Assembly (NCBI RefSeq): GCF_037102585.1 | Contig: NW_027043822.1 | Coordinates: forward strand, 248,001 to 312,000 | Direction of reading: 5' to 3' | Length of the DNA stretch: 64,000 bases | Source of the DNA: Saccharomycopsis crataegensis | Lineage: Eukaryota > Ascomycota > Saccharomycetes > Ascoideales > Saccharomycopsidaceae | Shown here: positions 1 to 10,544 of the stretch, in pieces | How the letters are laid out: each line of letters begins with the position of its first letter | Numbering within the stretch: position 1 is the stretch's first letter | Program-made: the position numbers and the translations under genes | Notes under the pieces: generated by a model | What the model saw: the letters and a program-made list of their open reading frames with translations, nothing else | Told to the model about the DNA's origin: nothing | Database searches by the model: none

Positions 1-1291
1 GTGCGGAGTAGCGCCGAAATTTTGGCAATTATCGCTTGGAAGATTCATTACCGGGATCGGAGGCGGGGGATTCAACACTTTGGGAACCATCACCATGTCG
101 GATATTATCCCATTAAGAGAAAGAGGAGTGTATCAAGGATATGGGAACATTGCCTATGGATTAGGAGCCGCTAGTGGAGGAATCGTTGCAGGATTTTTCA
201 GTTCTTGGAGATGGGCGTTCTTGCTCCAAATTCCAATCTGCTTGTTTACAGGCACAATGATATTGTGTTATTTGAATCTACCAAAAGGATCCCCAGGATT
301 AGGAGTGCATGGCCATGATGTTTGGACCAAATTCTCTAAGATTGACTTATTAGGGAGTTTCATTTTGGTTAGCTCGTTGATCGCGTTTATGTTGGCGGCG
401 TCTATTGGTGGTAAAGATATTTCATTTGGTAGTGGTACGTTCTTGCTGCTTATTTCAGGAAGTATCTTTGGATTATTCTTGTTTTATCAATATGAATTGA
501 GAGTGGCCAAGGAACCAGTTATCCCAGTCCATCTTTTGAAGCAACAAACGGTGCTTGCGTCTTCTTTCAATTGTTTTTTCATGTCTATGACCATGTTCAC
601 GATGATTTATTTTGCTCCATTCTTTTGGACATCGGTGAAAGGTTATACTGCCTCGGCCAGTGGGTTAAGACTTGTCTCGAACTTTCTTGGAGTTTCTACA
701 GGTTCGATCATGGCTGGCCACTACATGCATAAAACTGGGAAATACTATAAGCTTGCCTTGGTGTCAGGAATAGCCTCGATAGTTGGATTATTTCAGGTCT
801 GGTTGCTTGGAGAAGATTCTAATGATTGGTACGAGTTAATAGTGCTCTTCTTGCCGGGATTAGGGACAGCAGTAATGCTTACTGTGTCTTTAGTAGCAAT
901 GATCAGCTCGGTTGATCACAAAGAACAAGCATTGACTACCTCGATTCAATATGGGTTCAGAAGTGTCGGGTCAACCCTAGGGGTTGCTATCGCTACCGCG
1001 TTTTTCGAGGAATCTCTACAACGTAACTTGGTGAAGAATTTCCAGGAGTTGCGTAATGTTCCACCAGGCTACACCGAGGAAATGTTAAGGCAAATAATTG
1101 ACCAGGCAATGAGGCTGTCAAGTTATGCTTTTGTAGAAGCTCCAAAGTTTGCCAAGCAGGCGATTCTTTCTGCGTATGATAGAGGTTGTCATGCAGCGAT
1201 TTTGTTTGGATTGATTGCGTGTGTTATTAGTGTTATTTGTAATCTTTTCATCAAAGAACATCCTTTGACAGGGTCTATGAAAAGAACTTGA
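1..1291 (+). CDS. MFS transporter of the DHA2 (14-TM) family, VBA/FNX-like; 5' end missing
   Basis: The frame is open from base 2 to a TGA at 1289-1291, so the start lies outside the window. The visible 429 residues carry about eleven hydrophobic segments. Near the left edge is a GRFITGIGGGG helix, followed by MSDIIPLRERGVYQG, a loop typical of the yeast vacuolar basic-amino-acid (Vba) and Fnx1 group of drug:H+ antiporter-2 proteins. The expected role is proton-coupled export of basic amino acids or drugs across the vacuolar or plasma membrane; substrate cannot be told from sequence. It is followed on the same strand by the F-box gene after about 0.9 kb. No break is seen. Family assignment is firm, subfamily inferred. 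Confidence 0.88.
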   Translation, partial: CGVAPKFWQLSLGRFITGIGGGGFNTLGTITMSDIIPLRERGVYQGYGNIAYGLGAASGGIVAGFFSSWRWAFLLQIPICLFTGTMILCYLNLPKGSPGLGVHGHDVWTKFSKIDLLGSFILVSSLIAFMLAASIGGKDISFGSGTFLLLISGSIFGLFLFYQYELRVAKEPVIPVHLLKQQTVLASSFNCFFMSMTMFTMIYFAPFFWTSVKGYTASASGLRLVSNFLGVSTGSIMAGHYMHKTGKYYKLALVSGIASIVGLFQVWLLGEDSNDWYELIVLFLPGLGTAVMLTVSLVAMISSVDHKEQALTTSIQYGFRSVGSTLGVAIATAFFEESLQRNLVKNFQELRNVPPGYTEEMLRQIIDQAMRLSSYAFVEAPKFAKQAILSAYDRGCHAAILFGLIACVISVICNLFIKEHPLTGSMKRT

Positions 1292-2187
1292 ATGATTGTC
1301 TCTTATATATGTAGATGTGTATTTTCTATATTGGCTCATTTTTTTTTTTTTTTTTCTTTCAAATTCCACTTTTATATAGTTATTTGTTTAGATAAATCCA
1401 ATCAGAATCTTCACATATCGAATGAGATTTTAATTAGTAGGTCTGACTTTATATGATGGAAAAAGAAAAGAATTAACAATAATTATATGAATCAGCTATT
1501 GAGTGTACAATTGTAGTTTGCGTCTTTCAGAAGAGACTACTGCTATATTTAGTCGGCATTTCACTATATTACACAATCCAAAGATAAAAAATATGAGAAA
1601 ATACAAAAGGCAAAACAGATTCTAGTGAGTACGGATTACCAGTAAACTTCAATAGACCAAAGATCTTGAGGGGCGAGTCTTATCCTGCGGAATGTGTTAG
1701 TTGATTATTTGAGCTGTCAAGCAGCAGCGCCGTTAGGGTGGAGGGGGACCATGCGTTGCACACAACTTGTCACAGGTCGATGGATACTGGGAAATAATTA
1801 AATGAGTCTTTTGGTTGCCTTACAGATAAAACTATTTTTGTTGTCACAATTTCCTTTTATTTAATATTTCATGCCACCAAGGGTAAAATTCTGGGAATTA
1901 TGAAGGTTTATTTTGGGTGGAGGGATTCGACAAGTTGGCGGATTTTTCTGGAAGCAAAGAAAAATATTTCCAGAAGGAAAAAAAAAAAAAAAAGATAAAA
2001 CAATAATAACAATAGAAACCGTAGTAATAATAAAAAGGAATGTGTCAGTTTAACAATTATATATAAAACCGGCAAATCGTTATTATTAGTGGTAATATTT
2101 AGGTAGACAATCATTATCTCTGGCATTTAATGCCCCAATCATCAAAGCATTCAAGCCAGCACCTAGTAGTCACTGCCTGTGCCAACC
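1292..2187. other. intergenic, promoter side of the cNMP/F-box gene
   Basis: No gene seen. It holds a T16 tract (about 1339-1357) after the MFS stop, an A-rich tract near 1979-1995, and two AGGGG cores (about 1667 and 1741) that match the stress response element of Msn2/4-type factors. Two such pentamers in 0.9 kb are close to chance, so this is weak. Confidence 0.4.
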
Positions 2188-5100
2188 ATGAAACGTCATA
2201 GCACCAACAATAGCAAATCTCAAAGAAAGTCTTTTGTCCCAACAAGACACTCGCCATTGGCGTCAAAATCTTTTCTGAGTAGCAGTCGTTCAAGATTACA
2301 CAGACTCTCTTCAGCAACTTCCAATGGTCTAGGAGCCCCAAATTCCATGGATGATATAACCGATTCGAGTTTCTTGACAAAACCTGACAAGAACAGCGCT
2401 TATTCCGAAGATGACGAAATTAAACTATCATCAGAAGACGACGAAACCTTTCCAATGATAGCAATTCTCATGGAAGCGTTCAAGGGTGCTTCAAAGTCAT
2501 TTTATGGTGCATTGGCCGCCAACGTCAAGTGGGTCACTCATCATCCCCAGCAGTATATTGTCAGAGCCGGCGAACCTTCCAAAGCATTTTATATCTTGAT
2601 GAAAGGTACAGTGGCCATCACTTCTCCTGATGGGGAAACAGTCCATGCCGTGCTTCATCCAGGGTCATACTTTGGGGAAATCGGAGTACTCTTCTCAAGA
2701 CCTCGTACCGCAACAGTGGTGGCAAAGACAAAATCATTATCGGCAATCATCACCAGAGAATCACTAAATAGCTTGTTGTCAAATCATCCATATGTGGAAA
2801 GAGTCATCCGTGATGAAGCCCAGAAAAGGTTGTCGCTACAGGAAAATAAGCGTGCAAAACGGCTCAGCAATCAATTGAAGCTCGAACCACCACCGCAATT
2901 ACCTGAAGCACCGCCAGCAATATTTATCAATGAACGCGAACGGAAAAAATCTATCATTCTACCAAGTATGATTGATCTTGAAAATAACTCAACCATCAAA
3001 GTACGAGATCCAAATTCCCAGTCCCCCCATCTTTTATTATCATCACCGGCATCGAAAACTGAAAATACTTTGACCGATCTTTTCATCCCAATAAGACGCC
3101 TAGCTGAGAGACTTAATATCTCACATGTTGTGCCTTTCAATGTTCTTTATGATTTCGCAATGCTGAATACGATAGTCCACAAGAACCAAAATGAATATAT
3201 TTTTAGAAAAGACGATACCAGCAAAGAGGTATACTTTATCTTGGAGGGTAAAGTGCAAGTTGTCGATTCCATAAAGATCCGTTTTGAACGAAGTGAATTG
3301 AAAGGTACTCGTTTTGAAAAAGTGTTGGCCACTTTAAATCAATACGATTATTTTGGTGAAATGTCGTTTGTTCACCATTATGCAGAAACTAAGAATTTAC
3401 CAATGGATTATGAATATTTCAAGCAGCGAACTGCGAATGTTGTGGCAGCAACAGAAGTTACTTTATTGGTATTTTCTTGCGATGAGCTTCAGAAATTATG
3501 TGATAAATATCTGTCAATTTTTACTGGTTTCGAAATAGAGGCAGCAAAACGGTTGGATGCTAATAAATCTTTGCAGATTCCAACAGATGAATTGACACCG
3601 CCACCAATTGTGTCCAGTTCTTCCTCCTCCTCCTCCTCCTCTTCTTCTTCTCCAGTATCAGCAATCCTTCCAAAATTTGATGGCGACGGAATAATGAACT
3701 CCATTGCTCCTCTTGACACACCTTTCAACTTTGAGTTTGAGAAACCTAGGGATACCTCCGCGCACAGCCAAACAAATATTAACAACGATACTTCATCATT
3801 GCCCTCGTCGATAAAATGGAATTCCAATTTTATTTCCAATAGTGCTAATATTTATGGTGGCAAGCAAACCAGGAGCGAGGTGGAAGGCAGTAGTGATGAC
3901 TCAATTTTTTCATCACCCCAAAGGCGAAGATCTTCAATTGCGACGGTTGCGTTTCACGATTCTACAGGTCTTTTTAACCATCAGAAAGCCTATAGACGAC
4001 AATCACTTTTGCATAGTAATAATAATAACAAGCGGCGTTTGTCGGCGTTTGAATTATCAGATCGCTTGTCATCATTGAAAAGAGATCCTATCAATCTTTC
4101 TTCACCGACTATAAATCCTTTGACTCCTTCACTTAACAATTTTCCCGGTCAGAATTTTCTACCAAGGCACCAGCCTTTCAAATACATGCCACATACCAAA
4201 CGATTGAAGTATTCTTATATCAATAATAGCAACGGACGTCGCCCATCGTCACTTCTCAGATACACCCCATCATTACCAGATAATATTCTTATTGAGATCT
4301 TCAAGCTCTTGGATATCAAAGATCTGATGAAACTTCGGCGGGTTTGCCAACGTTGGAGGCGGATTTTATATTTCACTCCAGAATTATTTAATAGATTAGA
4401 TTTGTCAGTGTACCATACCGCAATAACCGATAACATTTTGATTTCTATTGCTGATTTTGTGGGGACCAGAACTCAATTGATAGATATTAGCAACTGTTAT
4501 CACATAACAGACAAAGGATTCAGTTATATGATCAATGAGCTTGGAATCAATGGACAATTGAAAGTATTAAGAATGAGATCAGTGTGGCTCGTGAATTCAA
4601 TGTCAATTATGGATGTGGCATCACCTAGTGTTGGAAGTAAAATTGAGGAAATTGATCTTGGGAATTGCAAAAAAGTAAGAGATGAAGTTATAGAACGACT
4701 TGTGGGGGTTCCGGGGAGTAGCCTTCGTGCTGCTTTACCTTTTGGCTGTCCAAATTTGAAACGTCTCAATCTTAGTTATTGTAAAAACCTCACCGACACC
4801 TCAATTTATCATATTGCCAATTCTATGGCAGATCGACTTGAATACCTTAATCTTCAACGATGCACCACCATCACTGATCAAGGTTTCCAGTACTGGGTTT
4901 ATAAACGGTTTCCTAATCTTCATACCTTGGTCTTGTCTGAGTGTACTTTTCTAACCCAAATCGCGATTCTGGCAATAACCTTCGCCGCCCTGAAATTAAG
5001 GGTTTTAGATCTTTCATTCTGTTGTGCTTTAGATGATTCATGTCTTGATATATTAAGATTTGGTTGCCCATCTCTTGAAAGATTGAGCCTTGCATTTTGT

Positions 5101-5379
5101 GGTAATGCCGTGAGTGATAATCTGCTTCTTTCATTGCTGTTGCTGTTGACAAAATTGAAAAAATTGGTTATCAAAGGGTGTATTCGTGTCACTAGGGCTG
5201 GGGTTGATATATTATTATCCGGTTGTTGTCCATTAGAGTACCTTGATATTTCACAATGCAAATATGCCCATGTTTATCCTGGGGGTATTGAGGCGGTGAA
5301 ACTACCGATTAAAAAAGGTACAAGATCCAGTTTTATTACCACGTCCGCCGAAAAGGGAATTGTGGAGATCGTTCTTTGA
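2188..5379 (+). CDS. protein with two cyclic-nucleotide-binding domains, F-box and leucine-rich repeats
   Basis: 1063 residues from the ATG at 2188; the frame stays open upstream only to a GTG at 2179. After a Ser/Arg-rich head, the first cNMP-binding fold (about 105-215) has an intact phosphate-binding cassette: FGE at 162-164, then PRTATV at 172-177, keeping the Glu and Arg that hold the ribose and phosphate. A second fold (about 304-445) has FGE and RTANV separated by an insertion. A low-complexity linker with a Ser run follows, then an F-box (about 692-738, LPDNILIEIFKLLD) and RNI-type LRRs to the end with LxLSxC/LDLSFC units. Inference: a substrate receptor of an SCF ubiquitin ligase whose recognition may respond to cAMP or cGMP. 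It is not Grr1, which has no cNMP domain. Ligand and substrate are unknown. Confidence 0.85.
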   Translation: MKRHSTNNSKSQRKSFVPTRHSPLASKSFLSSSRSRLHRLSSATSNGLGAPNSMDDITDSSFLTKPDKNSAYSEDDEIKLSSEDDETFPMIAILMEAFKGASKSFYGALAANVKWVTHHPQQYIVRAGEPSKAFYILMKGTVAITSPDGETVHAVLHPGSYFGEIGVLFSRPRTATVVAKTKSLSAIITRESLNSLLSNHPYVERVIRDEAQKRLSLQENKRAKRLSNQLKLEPPPQLPEAPPAIFINERERKKSIILPSMIDLENNSTIKVRDPNSQSPHLLLSSPASKTENTLTDLFIPIRRLAERLNISHVVPFNVLYDFAMLNTIVHKNQNEYIFRKDDTSKEVYFILEGKVQVVDSIKIRFERSELKGTRFEKVLATLNQYDYFGEMSFVHHYAETKNLPMDYEYFKQRTANVVAATEVTLLVFSCDELQKLCDKYLSIFTGFEIEAAKRLDANKSLQIPTDELTPPPIVSSSSSSSSSSSSSPVSAILPKFDGDGIMNSIAPLDTPFNFEFEKPRDTSAHSQTNINNDTSSLPSSIKWNSNFISNSANIYGGKQTRSEVEGSSDDSIFSSPQRRRSSIATVAFHDSTGLFNHQKAYRRQSLLHSNNNNKRRLSAFELSDRLSSLKRDPINLSSPTINPLTPSLNNFPGQNFLPRHQPFKYMPHTKRLKYSYINNSNGRRPSSLLRYTPSLPDNILIEIFKLLDIKDLMKLRRVCQRWRRILYFTPELFNRLDLSVYHTAITDNILISIADFVGTRTQLIDISNCYHITDKGFSYMINELGINGQLKVLRMRSVWLVNSMSIMDVASPSVGSKIEEIDLGNCKKVRDEVIERLVGVPGSSLRAALPFGCPNLKRLNLSYCKNLTDTSIYHIANSMADRLEYLNLQRCTTITDQGFQYWVYKRFPNLHTLVLSECTFLTQIAILAITFAALKLRVLDLSFCCALDDSCLDILRFGCPSLERLSLAFCGNAVSDNLLLSLLLLLTKLKKLVIKGCIRVTRAGVDILLSGCCPLEYLDISQCKYAHVYPGGIEAVKLPIKKGTRSSFITTSAEKGIVEIVL

Positions 5380-6563
5380 TTAGCTTTATTAAAAAAAAAA
5401 AAAAAAAGAAAAAAATCCAAAAAGAAGTCGGTCATCTGCTGTCTATCTGTACCTTGTGGTCTATATCTTGGTGTCTTTTCCTTTATTTCCCTATTAGTAT
5501 TATTATTATTATTATTTTTCATTCATTCCTTTTTGTATTATAACATCCTTTATTCAGAATAGAACATTCTATACATTTTCTTATTTTGTTTTATTATTTT
5601 TCTCTTTTTTTTTTTTTTTGGAACGGTTTAATTCTCTTGGTTGTTTCTTGGGTTTGCTTTTTTGTCCTTTATTCTTCTGTGTTGATTACTGTATGCCAGA
5701 TAACATATATATATATATATTGCAATTAATGGTCAATGAATGATAGTGTATATTTATTATTTAATTTTATTTTTTTTTTTGTTCCTTCTATTTTTGGGGT
5801 CTGAAGTTCGTTCTAGAAGCCCAACATTCTGGTAAAGTTGGGCTTTTTGGTGATCATCATACCGTCATGATTTAACCCTCGATGCATATCTGATGCACAG
5901 TGATGAAAAATCACACTGGAAACACACACAAAACAATAGCAATATTTTGAAGTTAAATCCCTAGGTGAAAGACCAAGCTCTTCATTGGCTGGCCATTTTC
6001 TCTTCTGCTTGTCTTTGACATTTTGTGTTTATTGTCTTGTACTTTGTAATATTAACTTGATTAAAATAATACATAAGGAATAGGTGGTTAAGTACCTCTT
6101 TCAATAGATAATGAATATAGAATAGTAGTTACAAGATAAGGAATAAGATAGGGAACAAGATAAGAGAATAGGAGATAGATCTAATTATAGAATAAGGTCA
6201 GGAATATAGAAAAGATCTGATAAGAAGTAATTGATTAGACAATGAATGAACAATACTGGTGGTATATGTTACATACTTACTTTGGTGGATTAATCGATGA
6301 TAAAGGAAATCACAAGTTGAAGAACACTAAGAATTTATGGATTCATATAAAAAACAAGCAAATGATAAGAAATAAATGATATCAATCAAACTAAATATTT
6401 TGAAGAGAAAAAAAAAAAAAAAGAAATTATTATCACACAAAGATCTCGGAAGAAAAAAAAAAAAAAAAGGAAAAAGGCTAATAATTATTATTCTTGAATA
6501 GTTTTTCCCAGTCCCTAACAATGCACATCTTGGGTAATTCTTTTTCATTATTGTTTGGTTTCA
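5380..6563. other. convergent intergenic region
   Basis: 3' flanks of the F-box gene and the FAR1-like gene. It contains an A17 tract 12 bases after the upstream stop, several T or A runs, a purine-rich GATAAG/GAATAAG stretch (about 6070-6240) and two hairpins (5815-5847 and 5900-5914). No coding region is seen. Confidence 0.5.
5815..5847 (+). other. hairpin followed by a T run
   Basis: AAGCCCAAC (5817-5825) pairs perfectly with GTTGGGCTT (5837-5845) around an 11-base loop and runs into TTTTT. In bacteria this would be called an intrinsic terminator; in yeast no such mechanism is established for Pol II, though Pol III stops at T runs. A second small stem, GTGAT/ATCAC with loop gaaaa, lies at 5900-5914. 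It could be a structured 3' UTR element or a small RNA. Confidence 0.3.
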
Positions 6564-9500
6564 TCATTGGAAACACAAATCGCAAATCAATTCATAACAA
6601 CTGACAAATGCCTCTTCTGGTTTCTCCAAGAGTAGATTACCAATTAACCCCAATATAAAACTCAAATACTCAATATACTTCAAATTTTTTTCCTCCTCAA
6701 CCAATCCTCCATCAAATTTACCACTTGCTGTTCGTCCAAAATCCATGGCACTAACGGCAGCGGGATTCACACCGGAGCAGTTCTTACCCATAGCGAAAAT
6801 ACTTGATGTTAATCCTAATACCAACGATTTGGCAGCAATTGCTTTGGCTTTGACTTCTTCAGGGGTTGCATCATTAGGATTCTTACTCAGAATCAACTTC
6901 AACAGATAAATTAGGGTGGAAATTACTGTCAATTGGATTTGACGTTTGGCATAAAGATGGTCTCTGTCATTAGATAATGGAATTGTGAACACCGGTAGCT
7001 CAAATTCATCATCATTATCATCATCATCATCATCATCCTCGTCACATTCATTTTGATTAATAGCAAGTGACAGTGGTTTCCTTCTTGTAGATAATGTGCG
7101 GAATAGCGACGATTCACGAGAAAGTAAACTATTCACACTTTTGCGGATCGAGTCTCTGGAGGCAGCATACTGGGACAGAGAGGTAATTTCATCAGAAACA
7201 TTATCATCATCGTACTTCTTTCCTGAAAGACATATTTCCACCGATAAATCCTGGGGAGCGAGTTTTTCATTAGCGTAGGATGCAAAGTACTGAAGCAAAG
7301 GACAAAGGAACATACCACTAATGCCACTTTTCTCATTACTAAATTGCTCATCGATTCTGGTGGCATCGGTAGAATATTTGATAATTTGCTTGAAACGACG
7401 GTTGAAATCAAAAACACTATTGATGATGATATTTTTGCAATATCCAGGAGTAATGTCATTTATAAATATATCAAGCTCCTCCTTTTCAGAATTACCATCC
7501 TCTGTTTCTTCTTCATCATCATCATTGGCCAAATATGACACAGCATCAATTTCTGCTGCATAACTTCTTGAAGAGCCAAAAAGTCGGGGATTGAAGTTTG
7601 TACGAAGGGGAGTGGAACAAATCAGCAAAGAAGTTAGAAGGCCACTGCTACTACTAGTGGTGCTACTAAGACTGTCTCTTGACATTAAATTTTTACCGCC
7701 AATATTCGAACAATCAGTTCTTGGCGAGGAATTTGCACCAACAATATTGCAACTAAAGCGACGGACCTTATTAACATTTAAAGTAGACATCGAAGCAGTA
7801 CTGTTATCATTCATAATATAACTGCTAATAGAACCAGAACCACTGGAAGAAGGGGCATTGATGTTACCATAATATTCAACTTCGTCATCAATGATACCCC
7901 GATTATCAGTCATCACCAAACAGGCATCATTATTGGCCATATCATTGGGAGATTCCAAAAGACATTCAAGAAGATTCAATTGATTGTTTTTGAATTCATT
8001 TTTGCAAAGCTTAACAGATTGAGGCTTTAAACTCTTCAAATTCACTCGAAGGCAAGGGACTACCACTTTTCTCCAGTGATTGATGATCAAATCTGGAATA
8101 TTAATATCATTGATTGACCCAATCCTAGTAAAATTCAGCCCAAAAGTGTGATAATTTTCACTGATCAAACACTGAAGAAATCTAATGGTATAATGATCAA
8201 TCTTGCTTTGTGAAAGATGGGCATGGATCGAAAATTTGAAACTTCTGATGATTCTTTTAAGAAGTTTGCCTAACATTTTGTTATATACTTTGTCTTGATA
8301 ACTCTGCATATTATAATTGCCGGTTTTAGCATCCTCATACCCATCAGTTATCATGAGAAGCTTCTTCACATACTGGAAGTTTTCATAATCAGGTTTGGTT
8401 GGATCATATTCACAGTCACCCCAGAATTCAAGAAGTCTTTCTGAAGCATCTAGATATAATACTTGCTCTTCAAGATTATTTATTTGTTGGTCTGGATCAT
8501 CATCGTAGATTTGCAAATAGTTAAATTGTTTTTCCATTGACTCCCAATCAGAAATACCAGTGATATAACTCAGAATCTTCTTGATGGTCTTATTATCTAC
8601 CTGTTTCAGGATATAAACAAATCCGAATTTATCACAGGCTGGATTTAGATGAGTAATTGCATCTTTGACAACTTCCTTGATTTGATTCATATAGCACTCA
8701 TTAGATATCTTGGGAAACTGTTTATTAATGAGGGAAATGCACATTATCAATCTAATAGGAGGCGCATCAGGACTCGGGATAAGTTTTTTCAATAAAGGTA
8801 AAGGTAATTCCATGGAATTGGCAAGCAAATCGTTCATGTGCTTAACTTCTTCGGGAATGAAGCGTCGATCAATTAGTCCCCAGGCATTTGTGGTCATTTG
8901 AATCAAAGGGACGAATGGAGTCATCTTGGATGTCAAGCAATTATTGGATTTCAATCCAATGGAACTTTTACTGTTGTTGATTTGATAGTTGAGGTAATTC
9001 TCCCATTTTCTAATGATGAGTCTATCCGATGACTTGATCTTGAGCTCAGGAAGTTCCAAGCTCGAGAATCGGAGGATCAAGGTATTCACGTCTTGCTTGG
9101 TTATTGAGGTCAAATCAGACTTGTACTTGATATTTCCGCATACCATATTCTTAGAAGCATCAACGAGCAAAAGCTTACCTTTATCAAAAAGGTAGAATTG
9201 ATAGATTTCCCAATCGCCAGCTTCTTCCACTTGAAGAACGTCGAACATCACAAGCATGTCACCATCATCATCATCATCATCATCATCAACTTTCAGTTTT
9301 TCATCATTAATTTCTTGATTTTCTTGATAATTTTCAGTGATTAAAAAAGCGTCTTCTTTAACTTTGCAAGGCGTGATATTGAAATTGGCAAAGTTGTCAA
9401 GTTTGCCAAGCATATTTTGTATAACCCAATTGGATAATACTTTATGGTTCTCATGTTCCACTTCGATTTCATCCTGTTGCAAATCATTGGGTAAACAGTG

Positions 9501-10544
9501 TTCATTCAATTGAATATTCAAAACGCATGGCAATTCATGTTTTTTTGTGGATTCATTGAGGACCAATGTTGAATATTCGGGAATAATGGTGATTTTTGGC
9601 TTTGTCATTTCATCGATAAGTTGCTCATCATGACTAACTAAGCCTCTTGGTTCAACTTGTGGTAGCTCTTCTTCAATATTGATACCGATTTCTGGGGACG
9701 ATAAGAAGGGGTTTTGCAAATATTCGTCGGCCAGCAGTTGTTGCCCATTGAATACCTTATCACTAAAGGATGATTTAATGGTCGAAGCAGTTATTGGGGT
9801 TACCAAAGATTTGTCTTCTAAGTAAGTTGGGGATATCAATATCTCTGAACCTAATGAGGCATCATACACTGGCATTAATGGGTACATGAACTCATTGCCA
9901 CCTCTTGACAATGCCAGTTCCAAGATTGCCTCCAAATCTTGACTATTTGCTGGTCTAACAACCTTGCCACAAGTCATGCAATGAGGGAATTGATTAATAT
10001 TTTGACGGTCCATGTGGCCCAAAAAGCAATCCCAATGGCAATCATGGCCACATGTTAATTCGATGATTTTTGTCTCGGTGGCTGCAAGTGATACTTGAAA
10101 TTTATCAGCACAAAGGGCACAATTAGAGCCAACGATTGACCGGCGATGGCTTGGTTTACGATATTTTGGGTGTTTTGAGGACGACTTATTTTTGGACGAC
10201 GATAATGAAGAAGAGGTGGTAGTCAGAGATGAAGTTGAAGAGATGGAGTGACGCTTCACAATATCACTTGGACTAGATGCTAAAGGAGATGACGGAGACG
10301 ACGAAGAGAAAGAGGAGGAGGAAGAGGAGGAAGAAGAAGAGAAGGACCTTTTGTTGCCATTCGACAGGAAGAAGCTGTTCAGGGGCTTTTGGGATTTGTT
10401 AGAATGTGCAGTGAATATCGTCAAAGGCGATGAGCCTCTGGTCTTTGAGAATTTTGGTGGCAGTGGGAAGAATGGCACTGACAGTGGATGTTTGACAAGT
10501 TTGGAAAGAGGACTTAGGGCGCTTCGTGTTGGTTTTTCGGGCAT
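6564..10544 (-). CDS. FAR1: Far1/Ste5-family pheromone-response scaffold
   Basis: 1326 residues from the ATG at 10544. The domain order is that of Far1 and Ste5. A Ser-rich basic N-terminus comes first (HPKYRKPSHRRS, possible membrane or nuclear signal). A RING-H2 follows with C143, C146, C166, H168, H171, C174, C190 and C193, which in the family binds G-beta. A PFLSSPEIG segment resembles Far1 PFLNSP. A PH-like domain lies at about 430-525, and a vWA-like domain at about 590-800 with LLMITDG. A long acidic, Ser-rich C-terminal part follows. In yeast such proteins link the mating G protein to the MAPK cascade, polarity factors and CDK arrest. Two poly-Asp runs are encoded by TCATCA-type repeats. 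The family is confident; FAR1 rather than STE5 is chosen on the RING and PFLSSP segments. It is longer than S. cerevisiae Far1 (830) or Ste5 (917). Confidence 0.75.
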   Translation of the reverse strand: MPEKPTRSALSPLSKLVKHPLSVPFFPLPPKFSKTRGSSPLTIFTAHSNKSQKPLNSFFLSNGNKRSFSSSSSSSSSSFSSSSPSSPLASSPSDIVKRHSISSTSSLTTTSSSLSSSKNKSSSKHPKYRKPSHRRSIVGSNCALCADKFQVSLAATETKIIELTCGHDCHWDCFLGHMDRQNINQFPHCMTCGKVVRPANSQDLEAILELALSRGGNEFMYPLMPVYDASLGSEILISPTYLEDKSLVTPITASTIKSSFSDKVFNGQQLLADEYLQNPFLSSPEIGINIEEELPQVEPRGLVSHDEQLIDEMTKPKITIIPEYSTLVLNESTKKHELPCVLNIQLNEHCLPNDLQQDEIEVEHENHKVLSNWVIQNMLGKLDNFANFNITPCKVKEDAFLITENYQENQEINDEKLKVDDDDDDDDGDMLVMFDVLQVEEAGDWEIYQFYLFDKGKLLLVDASKNMVCGNIKYKSDLTSITKQDVNTLILRFSSLELPELKIKSSDRLIIRKWENYLNYQINNSKSSIGLKSNNCLTSKMTPFVPLIQMTTNAWGLIDRRFIPEEVKHMNDLLANSMELPLPLLKKLIPSPDAPPIRLIMCISLINKQFPKISNECYMNQIKEVVKDAITHLNPACDKFGFVYILKQVDNKTIKKILSYITGISDWESMEKQFNYLQIYDDDPDQQINNLEEQVLYLDASERLLEFWGDCEYDPTKPDYENFQYVKKLLMITDGYEDAKTGNYNMQSYQDKVYNKMLGKLLKRIIRSFKFSIHAHLSQSKIDHYTIRFLQCLISENYHTFGLNFTRIGSINDINIPDLIINHWRKVVVPCLRVNLKSLKPQSVKLCKNEFKNNQLNLLECLLESPNDMANNDACLVMTDNRGIIDDEVEYYGNINAPSSSGSGSISSYIMNDNSTASMSTLNVNKVRRFSCNIVGANSSPRTDCSNIGGKNLMSRDSLSSTTSSSSGLLTSLLICSTPLRTNFNPRLFGSSRSYAAEIDAVSYLANDDDEEETEDGNSEKEELDIFINDITPGYCKNIIINSVFDFNRRFKQIIKYSTDATRIDEQFSNEKSGISGMFLCPLLQYFASYANEKLAPQDLSVEICLSGKKYDDDNVSDEITSLSQYAASRDSIRKSVNSLLSRESSLFRTLSTRRKPLSLAINQNECDEDDDDDDDNDDEFELPVFTIPLSNDRDHLYAKRQIQLTVISTLIYLLKLILSKNPNDATPEEVKAKAIAAKSLVLGLTSSIFAMGKNCSGVNPAAVSAMDFGRTASGKFDGGLVEEEKNLKYIEYLSFILGLIGNLLLEKPEEAFVSCYELICDLCFQ

